From positions 1 to 35,310 of the forward strand of contig CALDSK010000122.1 in NCBI GenBank assembly GCA_937911865.1: DNA of 35,310 bases. The letters run 5' to 3'. How positions within the stretch are numbered: position 1 is the first letter of the stretch; each line of letters starts with the position of its first letter. Under the pieces are notes generated by a model. The model had not been told where the DNA came from and searched no databases. It saw nothing but the letters and a program-made list of their open reading frames with translations. Positions 16,411 through 24,594 of the stretch are shown piece by piece. The stretch is from an uncultured Synechococcus sp. (GTDB lineage Bacteria; Cyanobacteriota; Cyanobacteriia; Phormidesmidales; Phormidesmidaceae). A program made the translations under genes and the position numbers.

Positions 16411-16431
16411 CTTTTCTAGAAACTAAGTCCC
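16403..16431. terminator. Hairpin at the end of the serine hydrolase gene
   Basis: GGGACT (16403-16408) pairs with AGTCCC (16426-16431), with an inner palindrome tttctagaaa in the loop. The left arm overlaps the stop codon at 16408-16410. It lacks a U-run, so termination is uncertain. Confidence 0.35.
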
Positions 16432-16716
16432 CAGAAATTAAATCTCTAAAAACTGAAGCTGGTGCATCCTCAGTGCAAGAAAAGCACATCTATAATCTGG
16501 AAGCTCATCAATCTGGAAGCTGATCTGAAACGACTTGTATGACATTCCTGCTGGCATTCCTGCTGGCATTCCTGGTGGTAATATGCGTTCCAACCTATCA
16601 AGACGTAGAAATGCATCAAGCAAATTGGGTAAGCTTCTTACGCTGGTGAGTTTGCGTTTCTTGAGTAACGCTCGTTTGCCGATTTCGCGAATCACCACTT
16701 CCTCTATAGGTCAATA
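16411..16716. other. Gene-free region with tandem repeats
   Basis: This 306-base gap lies between two plus-strand genes. It holds a duplicated aatctggaagct (16494-16505, 16510-16521) and a 3 x 12-base repeat at 16543-16578. Open frames here have simple repeat-derived residues (GMPAGMPAGM) and no family likeness, so I call no gene. A promoter for the CapA-family gene is expected but not clear. Confidence 0.45.
16543..16578. repeat. 3 x 12-base tandem repeat
   Basis: Units cattcctgctgg, cattcctgctgg, cattcctggtgg lie end to end; the third differs by one base. It is noncoding, about 140 bases upstream of the CapA-family gene. Confidence 0.8.
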
Positions 16717-19131
16717 ATGGTCAGTGCATCTCAAAACCTGGATGAAGCGTTTGCAGCGGTCACCGTAGAGCCATCGGCCGCTCAGCTTTCATTGTCAGGA
16801 CATAGCACTGATTTAGCCGGTCTAGAAGTGCGGCAGCTAGCCGCAGAAGGTTACTTTCAGGCGATCGCATATTGGTTAAATGAACCTCTCGTGCCTCAAA
16901 ATGTCTATGCTCAGGTGCTAGCAGACGAGGCTCCTGGCTGTATTAAAGTGCTTGTTGAGTTCGCGCGCGCGCCTCAGCCTAAAAGATTGCTGAAGTTTGT
17001 GTGCGATCGCATTTACAAGCTAAATTCCAACATTATCGAAGGCATTCATCTAGTCGCTCGCGTTGTCGGTACAGGTAAGACAGACTGGGAACAGCGCGTT
17101 CGTATTCCTACTGCTAGTGCGCGATCTCAAAAACAGGTCCCAACAGCCGAGCGGAGCAATGCCACCCGGTCTAGCGCTACAGAGATGGATGTCTCTGCAC
17201 AGTCTGACTATGCAAGGTCCGATTCTACAAGGCCCGATTCTACAGGGCCCGATTCTACAGGGTCCAACTCTACGACAGTGCCCACCGCTAGCGCTGCTCA
17301 ATCCGGCTCTTTTAGACAAAACACGCCGCGCCTCGTGCACGAATCGTCTCGCAGTAAAATTGCTCGCGAGGTTGTGCGCAGCCAGTTCAAGTTTTTCCGG
17401 GCTGCTTTAATTACCGGCAGTGCTTCAGCCGCCTTCCTCTTTGGTGGTCTGACCGAGCTAATTTTATCCGAGCGGCTGGCGACGCCTGTCGCTACCGAAT
17501 CACTTCCCACTGCTGCTCCCTGGTACGATGAGCCCGCTGCCACGGAAGTCGCCTTTCGTCGCGGCCTCCAGTTCGACGGTAAGACTGTTGAGGCGGCTTT
17601 AGAAACTGTTGCTGTGGTTCCTCATACCGACGTTACGAATCCAGAGAATCCGACGGTTACCTTACTATTCGGCGGTGAGCTAGGTCTTGACGACTTCATT
17701 TTTGAAGAGGCTGAAAGTCTCGATCGGCTCTTTTCCAACGTCAGCATTTACCAGGAGTCTGACGTTTCTATGGTGGGTATAGCAGAGCCGTTGGCTAATG
17801 CTAGCACCTCACTTCAAGAAAATTTCTATCGTCGCACGCGTCCTCAAGCCGTGCGTGCGCTTAAAGCAGGCGGTATCGATATTGTTAATTTGGCAAGTGA
17901 AGGCACGCTGACCTACGGCTCTAGAGGGCTGAGCGAAACGCTCGATACGCTCGACCGACAGGGTATTTATCGGGTAGGCGCTGGGCGTAATCAGCAAGAG
18001 GCTCATCGCCCAGAAATTTTGGAAGTTAAAGGGCAAAGAATTGCTTACTTAGGCTACAACCCTGAAGCTGTAAAGGCTGCAAAGGAAGATAAAGCTGGTG
18101 TGGCACTGACGAACAGTAAAGAGCGATCGCACATCTTAGAAGACATCCGTGCCATTCGCCCCCAAGTGGATTGGGTGGTTGTGAACTACCGCTGGGGAGA
18201 TGTGCTTGGACAAGCCGATGACCCTGACAACAGCCAGCCTGAAGCGCCAGAGCAAAACTTTGCCGCGATTCCTGAAGATTGGCAACGGTCGCTGGCTCAC
18301 GATGCCGTCGATGCGGGTGCCGATTTGGTGGTTGGCTATCACCCCAGTCAAATTCAGGGGGCAGAGATTTATCGCGATCGCGCTATTGCCTATTCTCTTG
18401 GCGATTTTGTCTTTGGCGAAGCGCCTATGGAAGACCACGATACTGCCGCGCTGCGCGTTTCTCTGCGTCATCAACAAATGAAAGTAGAGTTCCTACCTGT
18501 CAGCGTTCGCGACTCTCAGATTCAGATGGCCACAGGTGATCGCGGTGCCGAAATTCTCAAAGGCATTCGTAACGCCTCTAAAACATTTGAGCAGCCACTC
18601 CGCTTTCCAGTTGTCCTCAAAGCCCCACCAGTATCGGTTCCTGCTCCATCTACGCCCGCTTCATCTCCACCTGCTACCGCTGAGTCCTCTCCGTCTGAGT
18701 TCCTTCCGTCTGAGTTCCCTCCGTCTGAGTTCCCTCCGTCTGGGCTCCCTCCGTCTGAGCCTGCTCCCTCTACACCCGCTTTATCTGAGCCCGCTTCGTC
18801 CGAGTCCACTTCATCTGTAGAACCATTCGTTGGTGAACCTTCTTCTACTGCTCCAGAGCTGAGTGAGCCACAGCGTATCGAACCTGCCCAGCCGATTCCT
18901 GATCGTTTAGTCCCCGATGATATAGACCCGCAAGCTGAGTCTGAGCAGACCTTTGATCCCCCTGCGCCCCATCCGACGCTGCGTGAGTCAGAGGCGCTTT
19001 TTCCGGTTGAACCAGACGAGAAAATAACAGACGAGAAAGTAACAGACCAAAAAACAACAGACGAAGAACCCGAAAATGCCAGGATAGAGCCGTTTATCCG
19101 CCCTGGTACGGATCGCGTTCGTCCCCTGTAG
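16717..19131 (+). CDS. CapA-family protein with degenerate metal site
   Basis: The 804-residue protein has a cyanobacterial N-terminal domain (residues about 25-130; QLAAEGYFQAIAYWLNEPL, LLKFVCDRIYKLNSNIIEG), a disordered repeat-bearing linker, a membrane segment near 227-250, and a CapA/PgsA-type metallophosphatase-like domain (about 314-600). A Pro/Ser/Glu tail ends it. CapA proteins usually show GDV, NLE, ANNH..D, NYHWG and HHPH; here these read GGEL, GIAE, ASEG..T, NYRWG and YHPS. Most metal ligands are therefore missing, while the scaffold (GADLVVGYHP, RAIAYSLGDFVFG) is intact. It is likely a non-catalytic relative of the capsule/poly-gamma-glutamate family; binding or structural work at the envelope is an inference. 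Confidence 0.8.
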   Translation: MVSASQNLDEAFAAVTVEPSAAQLSLSGHSTDLAGLEVRQLAAEGYFQAIAYWLNEPLVPQNVYAQVLADEAPGCIKVLVEFARAPQPKRLLKFVCDRIYKLNSNIIEGIHLVARVVGTGKTDWEQRVRIPTASARSQKQVPTAERSNATRSSATEMDVSAQSDYARSDSTRPDSTGPDSTGSNSTTVPTASAAQSGSFRQNTPRLVHESSRSKIAREVVRSQFKFFRAALITGSASAAFLFGGLTELILSERLATPVATESLPTAAPWYDEPAATEVAFRRGLQFDGKTVEAALETVAVVPHTDVTNPENPTVTLLFGGELGLDDFIFEEAESLDRLFSNVSIYQESDVSMVGIAEPLANASTSLQENFYRRTRPQAVRALKAGGIDIVNLASEGTLTYGSRGLSETLDTLDRQGIYRVGAGRNQQEAHRPEILEVKGQRIAYLGYNPEAVKAAKEDKAGVALTNSKERSHILEDIRAIRPQVDWVVVNYRWGDVLGQADDPDNSQPEAPEQNFAAIPEDWQRSLAHDAVDAGADLVVGYHPSQIQGAEIYRDRAIAYSLGDFVFGEAPMEDHDTAALRVSLRHQQMKVEFLPVSVRDSQIQMATGDRGAEILKGIRNASKTFEQPLRFPVVLKAPPVSVPAPSTPASSPPATAESSPSEFLPSEFPPSEFPPSGLPPSEPAPSTPALSEPASSESTSSVEPFVGEPSSTAPELSEPQRIEPAQPIPDRLVPDDIDPQAESEQTFDPPAPHPTLRESEALFPVEPDEKITDEKVTDQKTTDEEPENARIEPFIRPGTDRVRPL
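17215..17274. repeat. 4 x 15-base in-frame repeat in the CapA-family gene
   Basis: Four 15-base units (aggtccgattctaca and variants) encode a repeated five-residue motif of the (R/T)(S/P)DST kind in the disordered linker before the membrane segment. The unit length keeps the frame, so copy number can change without breaking the gene. Confidence 0.8.
18691..18765. repeat. 5 x 15-base in-frame repeat in the CapA-family gene
   Basis: Five units of ccgtctgagttccct or close variants encode repeated PSEFP in the Pro/Ser-rich tail. This is the second 15-base coding repeat in the same gene, again in a disordered part. Confidence 0.85.
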
Positions 19132-19645
19132 CGTTGGTTGCTCCTAACGAGGCATACGCGCATCACCTTGAACCTTGATGTAGCAATAGACGGCAAGGTG
19201 AACCACCACAGTTTTCCTCAGGTGCGAATCTGCTCCAATGGCTTTCTAAGCTCTCTTTGGTGGATAAGCATCTGCTTGAATCTGATTAGAGACGGCAACA
19301 GCTGATTTTCTGGTGGGACCAGCTATCGAAATCTTCTAAGTGTTTTTACTGAGATGCGTTATAAATGAAACATAAGTGGGTATTTAAGTACTGAGGACAA
19401 TCTTCACAATCGACACAGTTTATGCTGACAGTAATTTGTTTACTTTTCTTAGAGAAATCGGATCATCGACAGGACTTCTCACGTGTCGTTATAGTTGAAA
19501 ATCCGCTAAAGGCCTCCGTGTAAACCGTAAATTCGGACATATCAGGCTATTTATTGTGATTTCTCAGATAAAGAATCGCCTGATGAGTTGCGATGAGCAC
19601 AGAAGAAACTAAACCGATTAGAGGAAGTGTCAGTCACATTAGTGG

Positions 19646-19674
19646 TTGTTAACTTTTTGTGAGTTCAGTACTAT
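19646..19674 (+). promoter_or_regulatory. Candidate sigma-70-type promoter for the XRE gene
   Basis: TTGTTA (19646-19651) and TACTAT (19669-19674) are separated by exactly 17 bases, close to -35/-10 consensus. A start near 19681 would give a leader of about 125 bases that includes the palindrome at 19763. Confidence 0.35.
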
Positions 19675-19762
19675 CTCTGACTATAAGATTGAAAGTTCAG
19701 TATAAATTCTTCAGGATTGCACCTGATAAAGTCAGTAGGTATGAACAAGTAGGGTAAGACCT

Positions 19763-19775
19763 CGACAGACTGTCG
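19763..19775. promoter_or_regulatory. Candidate operator of the XRE regulator
   Basis: CGACAG-A-CTGTCG is a perfect 6-base inverted repeat around one base, 31 bases before the ATG of the XRE gene. Size and place suit autoregulation by a dimeric HTH protein, but this is inferred. Confidence 0.4.
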
Positions 19776-19806
19776 GGATCTCCTGCGCCGTCATTCATTC
19801 GAGATT

Positions 19807-20058
19807 ATGAAAAAAATGGGTAGGGCAGGTAAAGCTTTGAAGAGCGTTCTCCAGCAGTACGGTATTAGCCAAAACAGGCTAGCCGTTACTATGGGCGTCG
19901 CTCGATCTACAGTCAATCAATGGGTAAATGAAGTCAGCGATCCGCTAGCAGATTCTATCCCAGACATCATCACCGCACTAGAAGAACTAGAACCCGCCGC
20001 TGCTCAGATCTTCTTGCAGCGCTATATCGAACGGAATGGAACGCCTATGCACAAGTAG
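19807..20058 (+). CDS. Small XRE-family helix-turn-helix regulator
   Basis: The 83-residue protein is almost entirely one HTH_3/XRE domain: LKSVLQQYGISQNRLAVTMG forms helices 1-2 and VARSTVNQWVNEVSDPLADS is the recognition helix and following turn. The tail (ALEELEPAAAQIFLQRYI) probably supports dimerisation. Short XRE proteins of this type recur in cyanobacterial genomes. It stands alone, behind a 675-base gene-free region with a palindrome 31 bases upstream. No phage or toxin neighbour is seen, so its targets are unknown. Confidence 0.82.
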   Translation: MKKMGRAGKALKSVLQQYGISQNRLAVTMGVARSTVNQWVNEVSDPLADSIPDIITALEELEPAAAQIFLQRYIERNGTPMHK

Positions 20059-20095
20059 ACCGTTAGCTAGCAGCGCAAGCCGCCATTACGGTTTT
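20059..20095 (+). terminator. Weak terminator-like hairpin after the XRE gene
   Basis: ACCGT (20059-20063), directly after the stop codon, pairs with ACGGT (20088-20092), followed by a short T-run. The stem is only 5 bases with a long loop. Confidence 0.25.
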
Positions 20096-20117
20096 GTGAC
20101 TTTTGCATCCTGTCAGT

Positions 20118-21869
20118 TTACGGTAGCCAGATTGGATGGCGTCCTGCAATATCAAGTTCAGTCGGGGGGAGTGCGATAGGCTCCCTGTTGATTCGCTCTT
20201 CTAACGTACTAAATAGGGGCAGTAACCACAGACGATGGGTGGGGCCATCGTACTCGGCTTGTAGAGATGCATTTTGGGCATCGTCAACTAGAGCTTCATC
20301 GAACAAAACAGCGAGCCCGTCCGGCGATAGGCTGACCGTAATTTCAGGCTGAGGGGGCATCTCTATTAGTTTTTGAGTTTGACCCGTTTCAATATTAATT
20401 GCTGTGAGATAAGGGCTAAACGAATAGGCTTCATCGAGCAGCCCTACAGCGTTCTCTTCACCAAAAAATTCTGTTTCACCTTGAGCTAGCTCGTCGTTAT
20501 TAGCCAGATCTATTTCAGTTTCGCTGTCTTCTAAGTCGTTTTCTAGACTCTGGTTTTCGCTCTGGAATTGGCTGTTGTTTTCATCAAAATTTTCGACCGC
20601 TTCGGTACGGTCACGACCAATCAGTGCCTCGTTGTCATAGTCTTCGCCAGTATTCTCGCTGCTTAGCAGACGATTGACCAGGCAATAGAGAATCTGATTG
20701 TTGTCATTGAACTGGGCGCTTAGAATTGCGCCGTTCGTTTGCAGTAAAAGTTTTTCGTCTCCCCGATTCGATACCCAATATAGAGATTGGGTAAATCGAT
20801 CTTCAGGGTCATCTTGATTAAAGTTGACGAGCGCGGCTGAAGCGCCGTCTGTTGCAATGTCTAGTGTCAGTCCATATTCAGGCAAAAAATCGAGCAGCAG
20901 CGCCTCTGATTCTGCTGCTGTTGTTTCCGGTTCTAAATCAATTACTGCGGTTCCTCTGCCCTGCTGTAGCAATAAAGAAACGCTGTCGGGTGCGATTTTA
21001 AAGTCTCCACCTGGTTCGGTTTTGAGCTTACGTGGGTCTTCTCCTGCTCTAATCACCCAAGGGCCAAAATTAGAAGGATTTTCTTGACTCACTCGCTGTA
21101 CAACAATCGTCTCGCCGTCGGCAGATAGGTCAAATTTTAGATTTTGAAATTCGCTGTTGTCTAGGATCAGTTCTGTGATGCCAGCTTCAGTCTCAGCTTC
21201 AGGCAGCGTATTCTTTCGCCAAAATTGCCAGGCAGGTGATTGAGCGGTGCTATCTAAGCCTGTGGTGACGGTATATAGCTGCGCGCTTGCAAGTCTATCT
21301 GAGGTGACGGCAGAGTCAACGGCTGAATATAAAATGCGATCGCGCCCTGGATATGGCTGAAAATCTAAGACGGTTTGATTGGCCGCGGTTAATAAGGTTT
21401 TTTCTTTTTTTGTGAGGTTAAAGAGCACCAGTCGATCGGTTTCCTCGCCGCCTACTCCGATGTAGACGAATGCGCGATCGCGAGAGCGAAACGTACCTTC
21501 AAAGGCTTCAAAGCCGGTAGGTCCGCTTAGGGCTTCAGCGGTGGGCAGTGAAAGTTTAAACGTTTCACCGTAAGGGGCAGGCGCATCTAGCGTGTAAGCC
21601 ATTCGTCGCCCGGCCCAGCTAAACTTGCCGGACAGCTTAGGCTCAATGTTTAAGTTTTGCTCTACGCTGTCTGGCTCCATCGGCTGTGTAAATGTCAGCA
21701 AGAAGGCGACATCGTCTGCCTTTACCGGCTGATTTTGCCAGGAGAAATTTCTCACCCGGGGCAGCGCCTGTGAGCCGAAAATCAGCATAGCTACAATGAC
21801 CACTGTCAGCCCGAACATAACCAGGGGGGCCACACGGTCTAACGGCTGCCTTTGGCGTCTTGAAGTCAT
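20118..21869 (-). CDS. Membrane-anchored protein with Ig-like and beta-propeller regions
   Basis: The 583-residue protein has one N-terminal membrane helix (residues about 15-33, LVMFGLTVVIVAMLIFGS). A bacterial Ig-like region (about 50-130) includes FTQPMEPDSVEQNLNIEP, typical of SbsA-like Ig domains. From about 135 on, repeated blades such as TLLTAANQTVLDFQPYPGRDRILYSA, LKFDLSADGETIVVQ and ITVSLSPDGLAVLFD resemble TolB/WD40-type propellers. An acidic Asn/Glu-rich insertion (about 410-470) interrupts the later blades. It probably faces the periplasm. The gene starts 51 bases after the TIGR03943 gene and may be the last member of the dapF operon. No enzyme motif is seen; function unknown. Confidence 0.65.
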   Translation of the reverse strand: MTSRRQRQPLDRVAPLVMFGLTVVIVAMLIFGSQALPRVRNFSWQNQPVKADDVAFLLTFTQPMEPDSVEQNLNIEPKLSGKFSWAGRRMAYTLDAPAPYGETFKLSLPTAEALSGPTGFEAFEGTFRSRDRAFVYIGVGGEETDRLVLFNLTKKEKTLLTAANQTVLDFQPYPGRDRILYSAVDSAVTSDRLASAQLYTVTTGLDSTAQSPAWQFWRKNTLPEAETEAGITELILDNSEFQNLKFDLSADGETIVVQRVSQENPSNFGPWVIRAGEDPRKLKTEPGGDFKIAPDSVSLLLQQGRGTAVIDLEPETTAAESEALLLDFLPEYGLTLDIATDGASAALVNFNQDDPEDRFTQSLYWVSNRGDEKLLLQTNGAILSAQFNDNNQILYCLVNRLLSSENTGEDYDNEALIGRDRTEAVENFDENNSQFQSENQSLENDLEDSETEIDLANNDELAQGETEFFGEENAVGLLDEAYSFSPYLTAINIETGQTQKLIEMPPQPEITVSLSPDGLAVLFDEALVDDAQNASLQAEYDGPTHRLWLLPLFSTLEERINREPIALPPTELDIAGRHPIWLP

Positions 21870-21920
21870 AGGAACGGAGTCGCTGAAGATGCTGATGAGT
21901 AGAGGTTAGACAAGTTGATG

Positions 21921-22763
21921 CTAGTACTCGTAAGGGTTCTTGGGTTCTTCGATGGTACGGATTTCGGTCGGGGCGATCGCAACCTGACGTCGTCCGTCTA
22001 ATGTGTCGGTGACCATTGTGCCAGTGACAGCCAGCCAGCTATCTACCGGATAGGGCTCCGCCTCATTGGTGTCTAGCTTTAGCGGTAAGCCTACCGGGTA
22101 CGCGTCCGCCGCGCAGCAGGTAAGGACAAAGCGTGACACCATCAGGTACCCTGCTGGCCAGCTTTCTGGATAGAAAACGAAGCCTTCTACAGCGACGGCC
22201 TCGTCTTCGTAGGCATCGGGCTCTGGATATACATTGACCAGACGGATCCAGTCAATGACCGTACGCTCTTCTGGAGCAGCGGCTCTAGCAAACCGCTGAG
22301 GCTGTGCCCGGGTGAGCGTTAGTGTGTCTGTAATTCCGCGCTGGGTTGCCGTTTGGCTGGCGAATGCCTGCGGTGTATAAATCAGGCCGAATACTGCAAC
22401 GCTCAGCAGGACGGCGCTGCTGAAATTTCTGGGTAAAAGCGTGATGTGGTTTTCGGCCGATAGGTTTCTTCCTGTGGCGGTTCGTTGCGATCGCCTTGAC
22501 GTTTGAACAATGCCCAGCAGTCGATAGGCTGCAAGCAAAGCCAAGATTATGGCTGCTGAGTTTGACAGCCATGCATAGTCAGGATGCAGCAGCAGCAACA
22601 GTTTACCGCCAATCCAGTAGCGAAACAGCATGGCGCTCCAGGTGCCCAGCGCTAGCACGTCGAGTAAGTCTCGCCAGGGCAAACGCAGGGGGCCGCCAAC
22701 AGATCTTCTGTTGGTAGGTCTGTTGGCAGGTCTGTTGGATTCTGAACGAGGCGATCGCACCAT
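21921..22763 (-). CDS. TIGR03943/YcgQ-family permease subunit
   Basis: The 280-residue protein starts with a short Arg/Pro/Asn-rich repeat, then two or three hydrophobic segments (about 30-90 and 115-135). A C-terminal periplasmic domain (about 165-275) carries VEGFVFYPESWPAGYLMVSR and RFVLTCCAADAYPVGLPL. The FVLTCCAADA block and the OB-like fold after it are the hallmark of the YcgQ/DUF1980 family. YcgQ is nearly always paired with a YcgR permease, and here the permease gene lies 85 bases upstream on the same strand. The transported substrate is not established; in some bacteria the pair is metal-regulated. Confidence 0.85.
   Translation of the reverse strand: MVRSPRSESNRPANRPTNRRSVGGPLRLPWRDLLDVLALGTWSAMLFRYWIGGKLLLLLHPDYAWLSNSAAIILALLAAYRLLGIVQTSRRSQRTATGRNLSAENHITLLPRNFSSAVLLSVAVFGLIYTPQAFASQTATQRGITDTLTLTRAQPQRFARAAAPEERTVIDWIRLVNVYPEPDAYEDEAVAVEGFVFYPESWPAGYLMVSRFVLTCCAADAYPVGLPLKLDTNEAEPYPVDSWLAVTGTMVTDTLDGRRQVAIAPTEIRTIEEPKNPYEY
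22711..22744. repeat. Short in-frame repeat in the TIGR03943 gene
   Basis: Units ttggtaggtctg, ttggcaggtctg and a partial third encode N-R-P-(A/T) repeats at the extreme N-terminus of the TIGR03943 protein, before its first membrane segment. Confidence 0.6.
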
Positions 22764-22801
22764 GGGTTTAATCGGAAGATTTAGTCGGAGATCTCGTCTA
22801 A

Positions 22802-22839
22802 AGATTGAGTCTGAAATGCCAGATTAAGTCTGAAATGCC
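22802..22839. repeat. 2 x 19-base tandem repeat
   Basis: agattgagtctgaaatgcc and agattaagtctgaaatgcc are adjacent in the 85-base gap between the permease gene and its TIGR03943 partner. They are noncoding. Confidence 0.75.
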
Positions 22840-22848
22840 TGCGGTTGC

Positions 22849-23874
22849 CTAGCCCAGGTACAAATTGACCGCTAGCGCCAAGGCAAAACTCATCAGCGAT
22901 GCTAGCGCAAATAGGTAGAATACGGCTCGGCCTGTAAATACCGTTAGCAGTAGCCCAATGTTCTTGAGATCGATCATGGGCCCAAAAATTAAAAAGGCCA
23001 GTAGAGAGCCGGTTGTAAAGGTAGAGGCAAACGACAGGGCGAAAAACGAATCTACGGTTGAGCAGATAGAGACGACTGTCGCCAAAGCCATCATGGCCAG
23101 GATAGAAGAGGCCATGCCTTGGCCCAGGCCCAAAATGGTTTCTCTGGGTACTGCAACCTGTACGGTAGCGGCGATCGCACTTCCAAATACCAGCACCGCG
23201 CCTAGCTCACGCAGCTCGCGCACCATATTGTCTACGACTAGCTGGAGCTTGCTAACCGGCGACTGAGCTTGGACAGGATTGGCGACGAGCCTTTGCGCGG
23301 CTGGGGTATCGAGCTGTAGCGTTTCGCCGCCTGCGACCTGCAAGAAGGTGCCGCCTTGAAGCAGAGATGGCTGATTGGACGAGCCGCCTGTGAGATTTCG
23401 CTTGGGGCGATCGCGAAATCGACTGCGCGCTACGTTTTCTTGTAAAAAGGGGCCAATATCTGGCTGATAGCTAAATACCCAGCCAATGCTTGTCGCAATC
23501 AACAGCGTGCAGATCACCCGCAGAAAAACAACCTCTGGCTGACCTCGAAAGGCGACCCAGGTCGCCCAAAATACCACCGGATTAATCGTTGGTGCAGCCA
23601 GCAAAAAGCCGATTGAAACGGCAGTTGGTGCACCCTGTACGATTAGCCGACGGGCGACAGGCACATTTCCGCACTCGCATACCGGAAACAGTACACCCAT
23701 AAGACTGCCTACGAGTGCGCCTAAGAAAGCATTCTTGGGAAGAACGCTCACCAGCTGCTGCTCATTAACAAAAAACAGCAATAAGCTAGAAAAAGCGACT
23801 CCAATTAATAAAAAAGGAACGGCCTCTACCAGCAGGCTAAGGAATAGCGTGAACCCTGTATTGAGATGAACCAT
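22849..23874 (-). CDS. YcgR/ArsP-type permease (DUF318)
   Basis: The 341-residue integral membrane protein has about eight hydrophobic segments in two halves with a soluble loop near 150-210. The signature FPVCECGNVPVARRLIVQGA with AAPTINPVVFWATWVAF is the first half of the DUF318/ArsP permease family. The second half repeats the theme (STVDSFFALSFASTFTTGSL, FGPMIDLKNIGLLLTVF). The Cys pair in PVCECG is a likely metal or metalloid site. Paired with a TIGR03943 protein, it matches the YcgR-YcgQ system. It starts 9 bases after surE ends, so translation is probably coupled. Substrate is unknown; arsenic is possible but not shown. Confidence 0.85.
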   Translation of the reverse strand: MVHLNTGFTLFLSLLVEAVPFLLIGVAFSSLLLFFVNEQQLVSVLPKNAFLGALVGSLMGVLFPVCECGNVPVARRLIVQGAPTAVSIGFLLAAPTINPVVFWATWVAFRGQPEVVFLRVICTLLIATSIGWVFSYQPDIGPFLQENVARSRFRDRPKRNLTGGSSNQPSLLQGGTFLQVAGGETLQLDTPAAQRLVANPVQAQSPVSKLQLVVDNMVRELRELGAVLVFGSAIAATVQVAVPRETILGLGQGMASSILAMMALATVVSICSTVDSFFALSFASTFTTGSLLAFLIFGPMIDLKNIGLLLTVFTGRAVFYLFALASLMSFALALAVNLYLG

Positions 23875-23883
23875 AGGGTTGTT

Positions 23884-24594
23884 TTACCACATCTGAATCT
23901 TCACAACACTAATGTGTCCAGAGAAGCATACATCTACATCTGCGCCGCTGTCTCTAGGTCGATTTTCGTAAGCACCCGCATAGCGAAAGCCCGTTTCATC
24001 AACGGTAAATTCTGTCGGCAGTGGCTGAGTGCAGCGCCTACAGTACACAATCTTGGGATCTTCTTCAATGCCTGTTTCCGCTGGGGCAGCTGGCAAATTC
24101 ACATTCCAGAAGTGTCCTTCAGCCGGTCCTTGATTCTCCGTTTCTTTCATTAACTGCTGTAAAACCTTTTTTGCCAGGCGAGTTGCCCGTGGCCAGTCGT
24201 ATGGCTGTGTGCGATAGCGATATTGAGAAATGGCGATCGCATTTTTCCGTAGCAGGGTAGCTTCTCGCACCGCTGCAACGGTGCCTGAGACGTAGGTGTC
24301 AGAGCCCAAGTTGCCGCCAGCATTGATGCCTGAGAGCACCCAGTCTGCGTTTGGATATAAATAGCTAAGTGCAACTCGGCTACAGTCTGCCGGGGTGCCG
24401 CCTATGGCATATTCGTCTTTGCTGCGTTTGTCTATGGCGATCGCGCCGCCTCTGTTCAGCTGATGACTACAGCCCGACAGGTGAGTATCTGGTGCCACAA
24501 CAACCGCTTCGCCGAGGGTTTCAACCGCTGCTTGCAGTGCCAAAATGCCGGGCGCACCAATCCCGTCATCGTTAGTAAGAACTAATAGGCTCAT
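23884..24594 (-). CDS. surE: 5'/3'-nucleotidase SurE
   Basis: The 236-residue protein shows the SurE signature: [14 protein letters not shown] with the metal-binding [17 protein letters not shown] (active-site Ser), [12 protein letters not shown], and [20 protein letters not shown] (Asn metal ligand). SurE removes phosphate from nucleoside monophosphates and is linked to stationary-phase survival. Its ATG overlaps the dapF stop codon by 4 bases (24591-24594). The length is slightly short of the usual 250-265 residues but no motif is lost. Confidence 0.95.
   Translation of the reverse strand: MSLLVLTNDDGIGAPGILALQAAVETLGEAVVVAPDTHLSGCSHQLNRGGAIAIDKRSKDEYAIGGTPADCSRVALSYLYPNADWVLSGINAGGNLGSDTYVSGTVAAVREATLLRKNAIAISQYRYRTQPYDWPRATRLAKKVLQQLMKETENQGPAEGHFWNVNLPAAPAETGIEEDPKIVYCRRCTQPLPTEFTVDETGFRYAGAYENRPRDSGADVDVCFSGHISVVKIQMW

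Larger units (their letters stand above)
19132..19806. other. Long gene-free region upstream of the XRE regulator
   Basis: These 675 bases contain no credible protein gene and no HIP1 site, and look richer in A+T than the genes around them. Seen here: a 7-base inverted repeat ATCAGGC/GCCTGAT (19541-19547, 19578-19584), a near-direct repeat of gttcagta (about 19663 and 19693), a promoter-like pair and a palindrome near the XRE gene (listed separately). A small RNA gene is possible but not shown. Confidence 0.4.

Noticed and set aside
16438..16698. Minus-strand open frame of 86 codons between the serine hydrolase and CapA genes
   Set aside because: The residues GMPAGMPAGM come from the 12-base repeat; no conservation seen.
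18522..19196. Minus-strand open frame of 224 codons antisense to the end of the CapA-family gene
   Set aside because: Its Ser/Gly/Asp-rich translation mirrors the Pro/Ser/Glu tail and repeats of the sense gene; it is a shadow frame.
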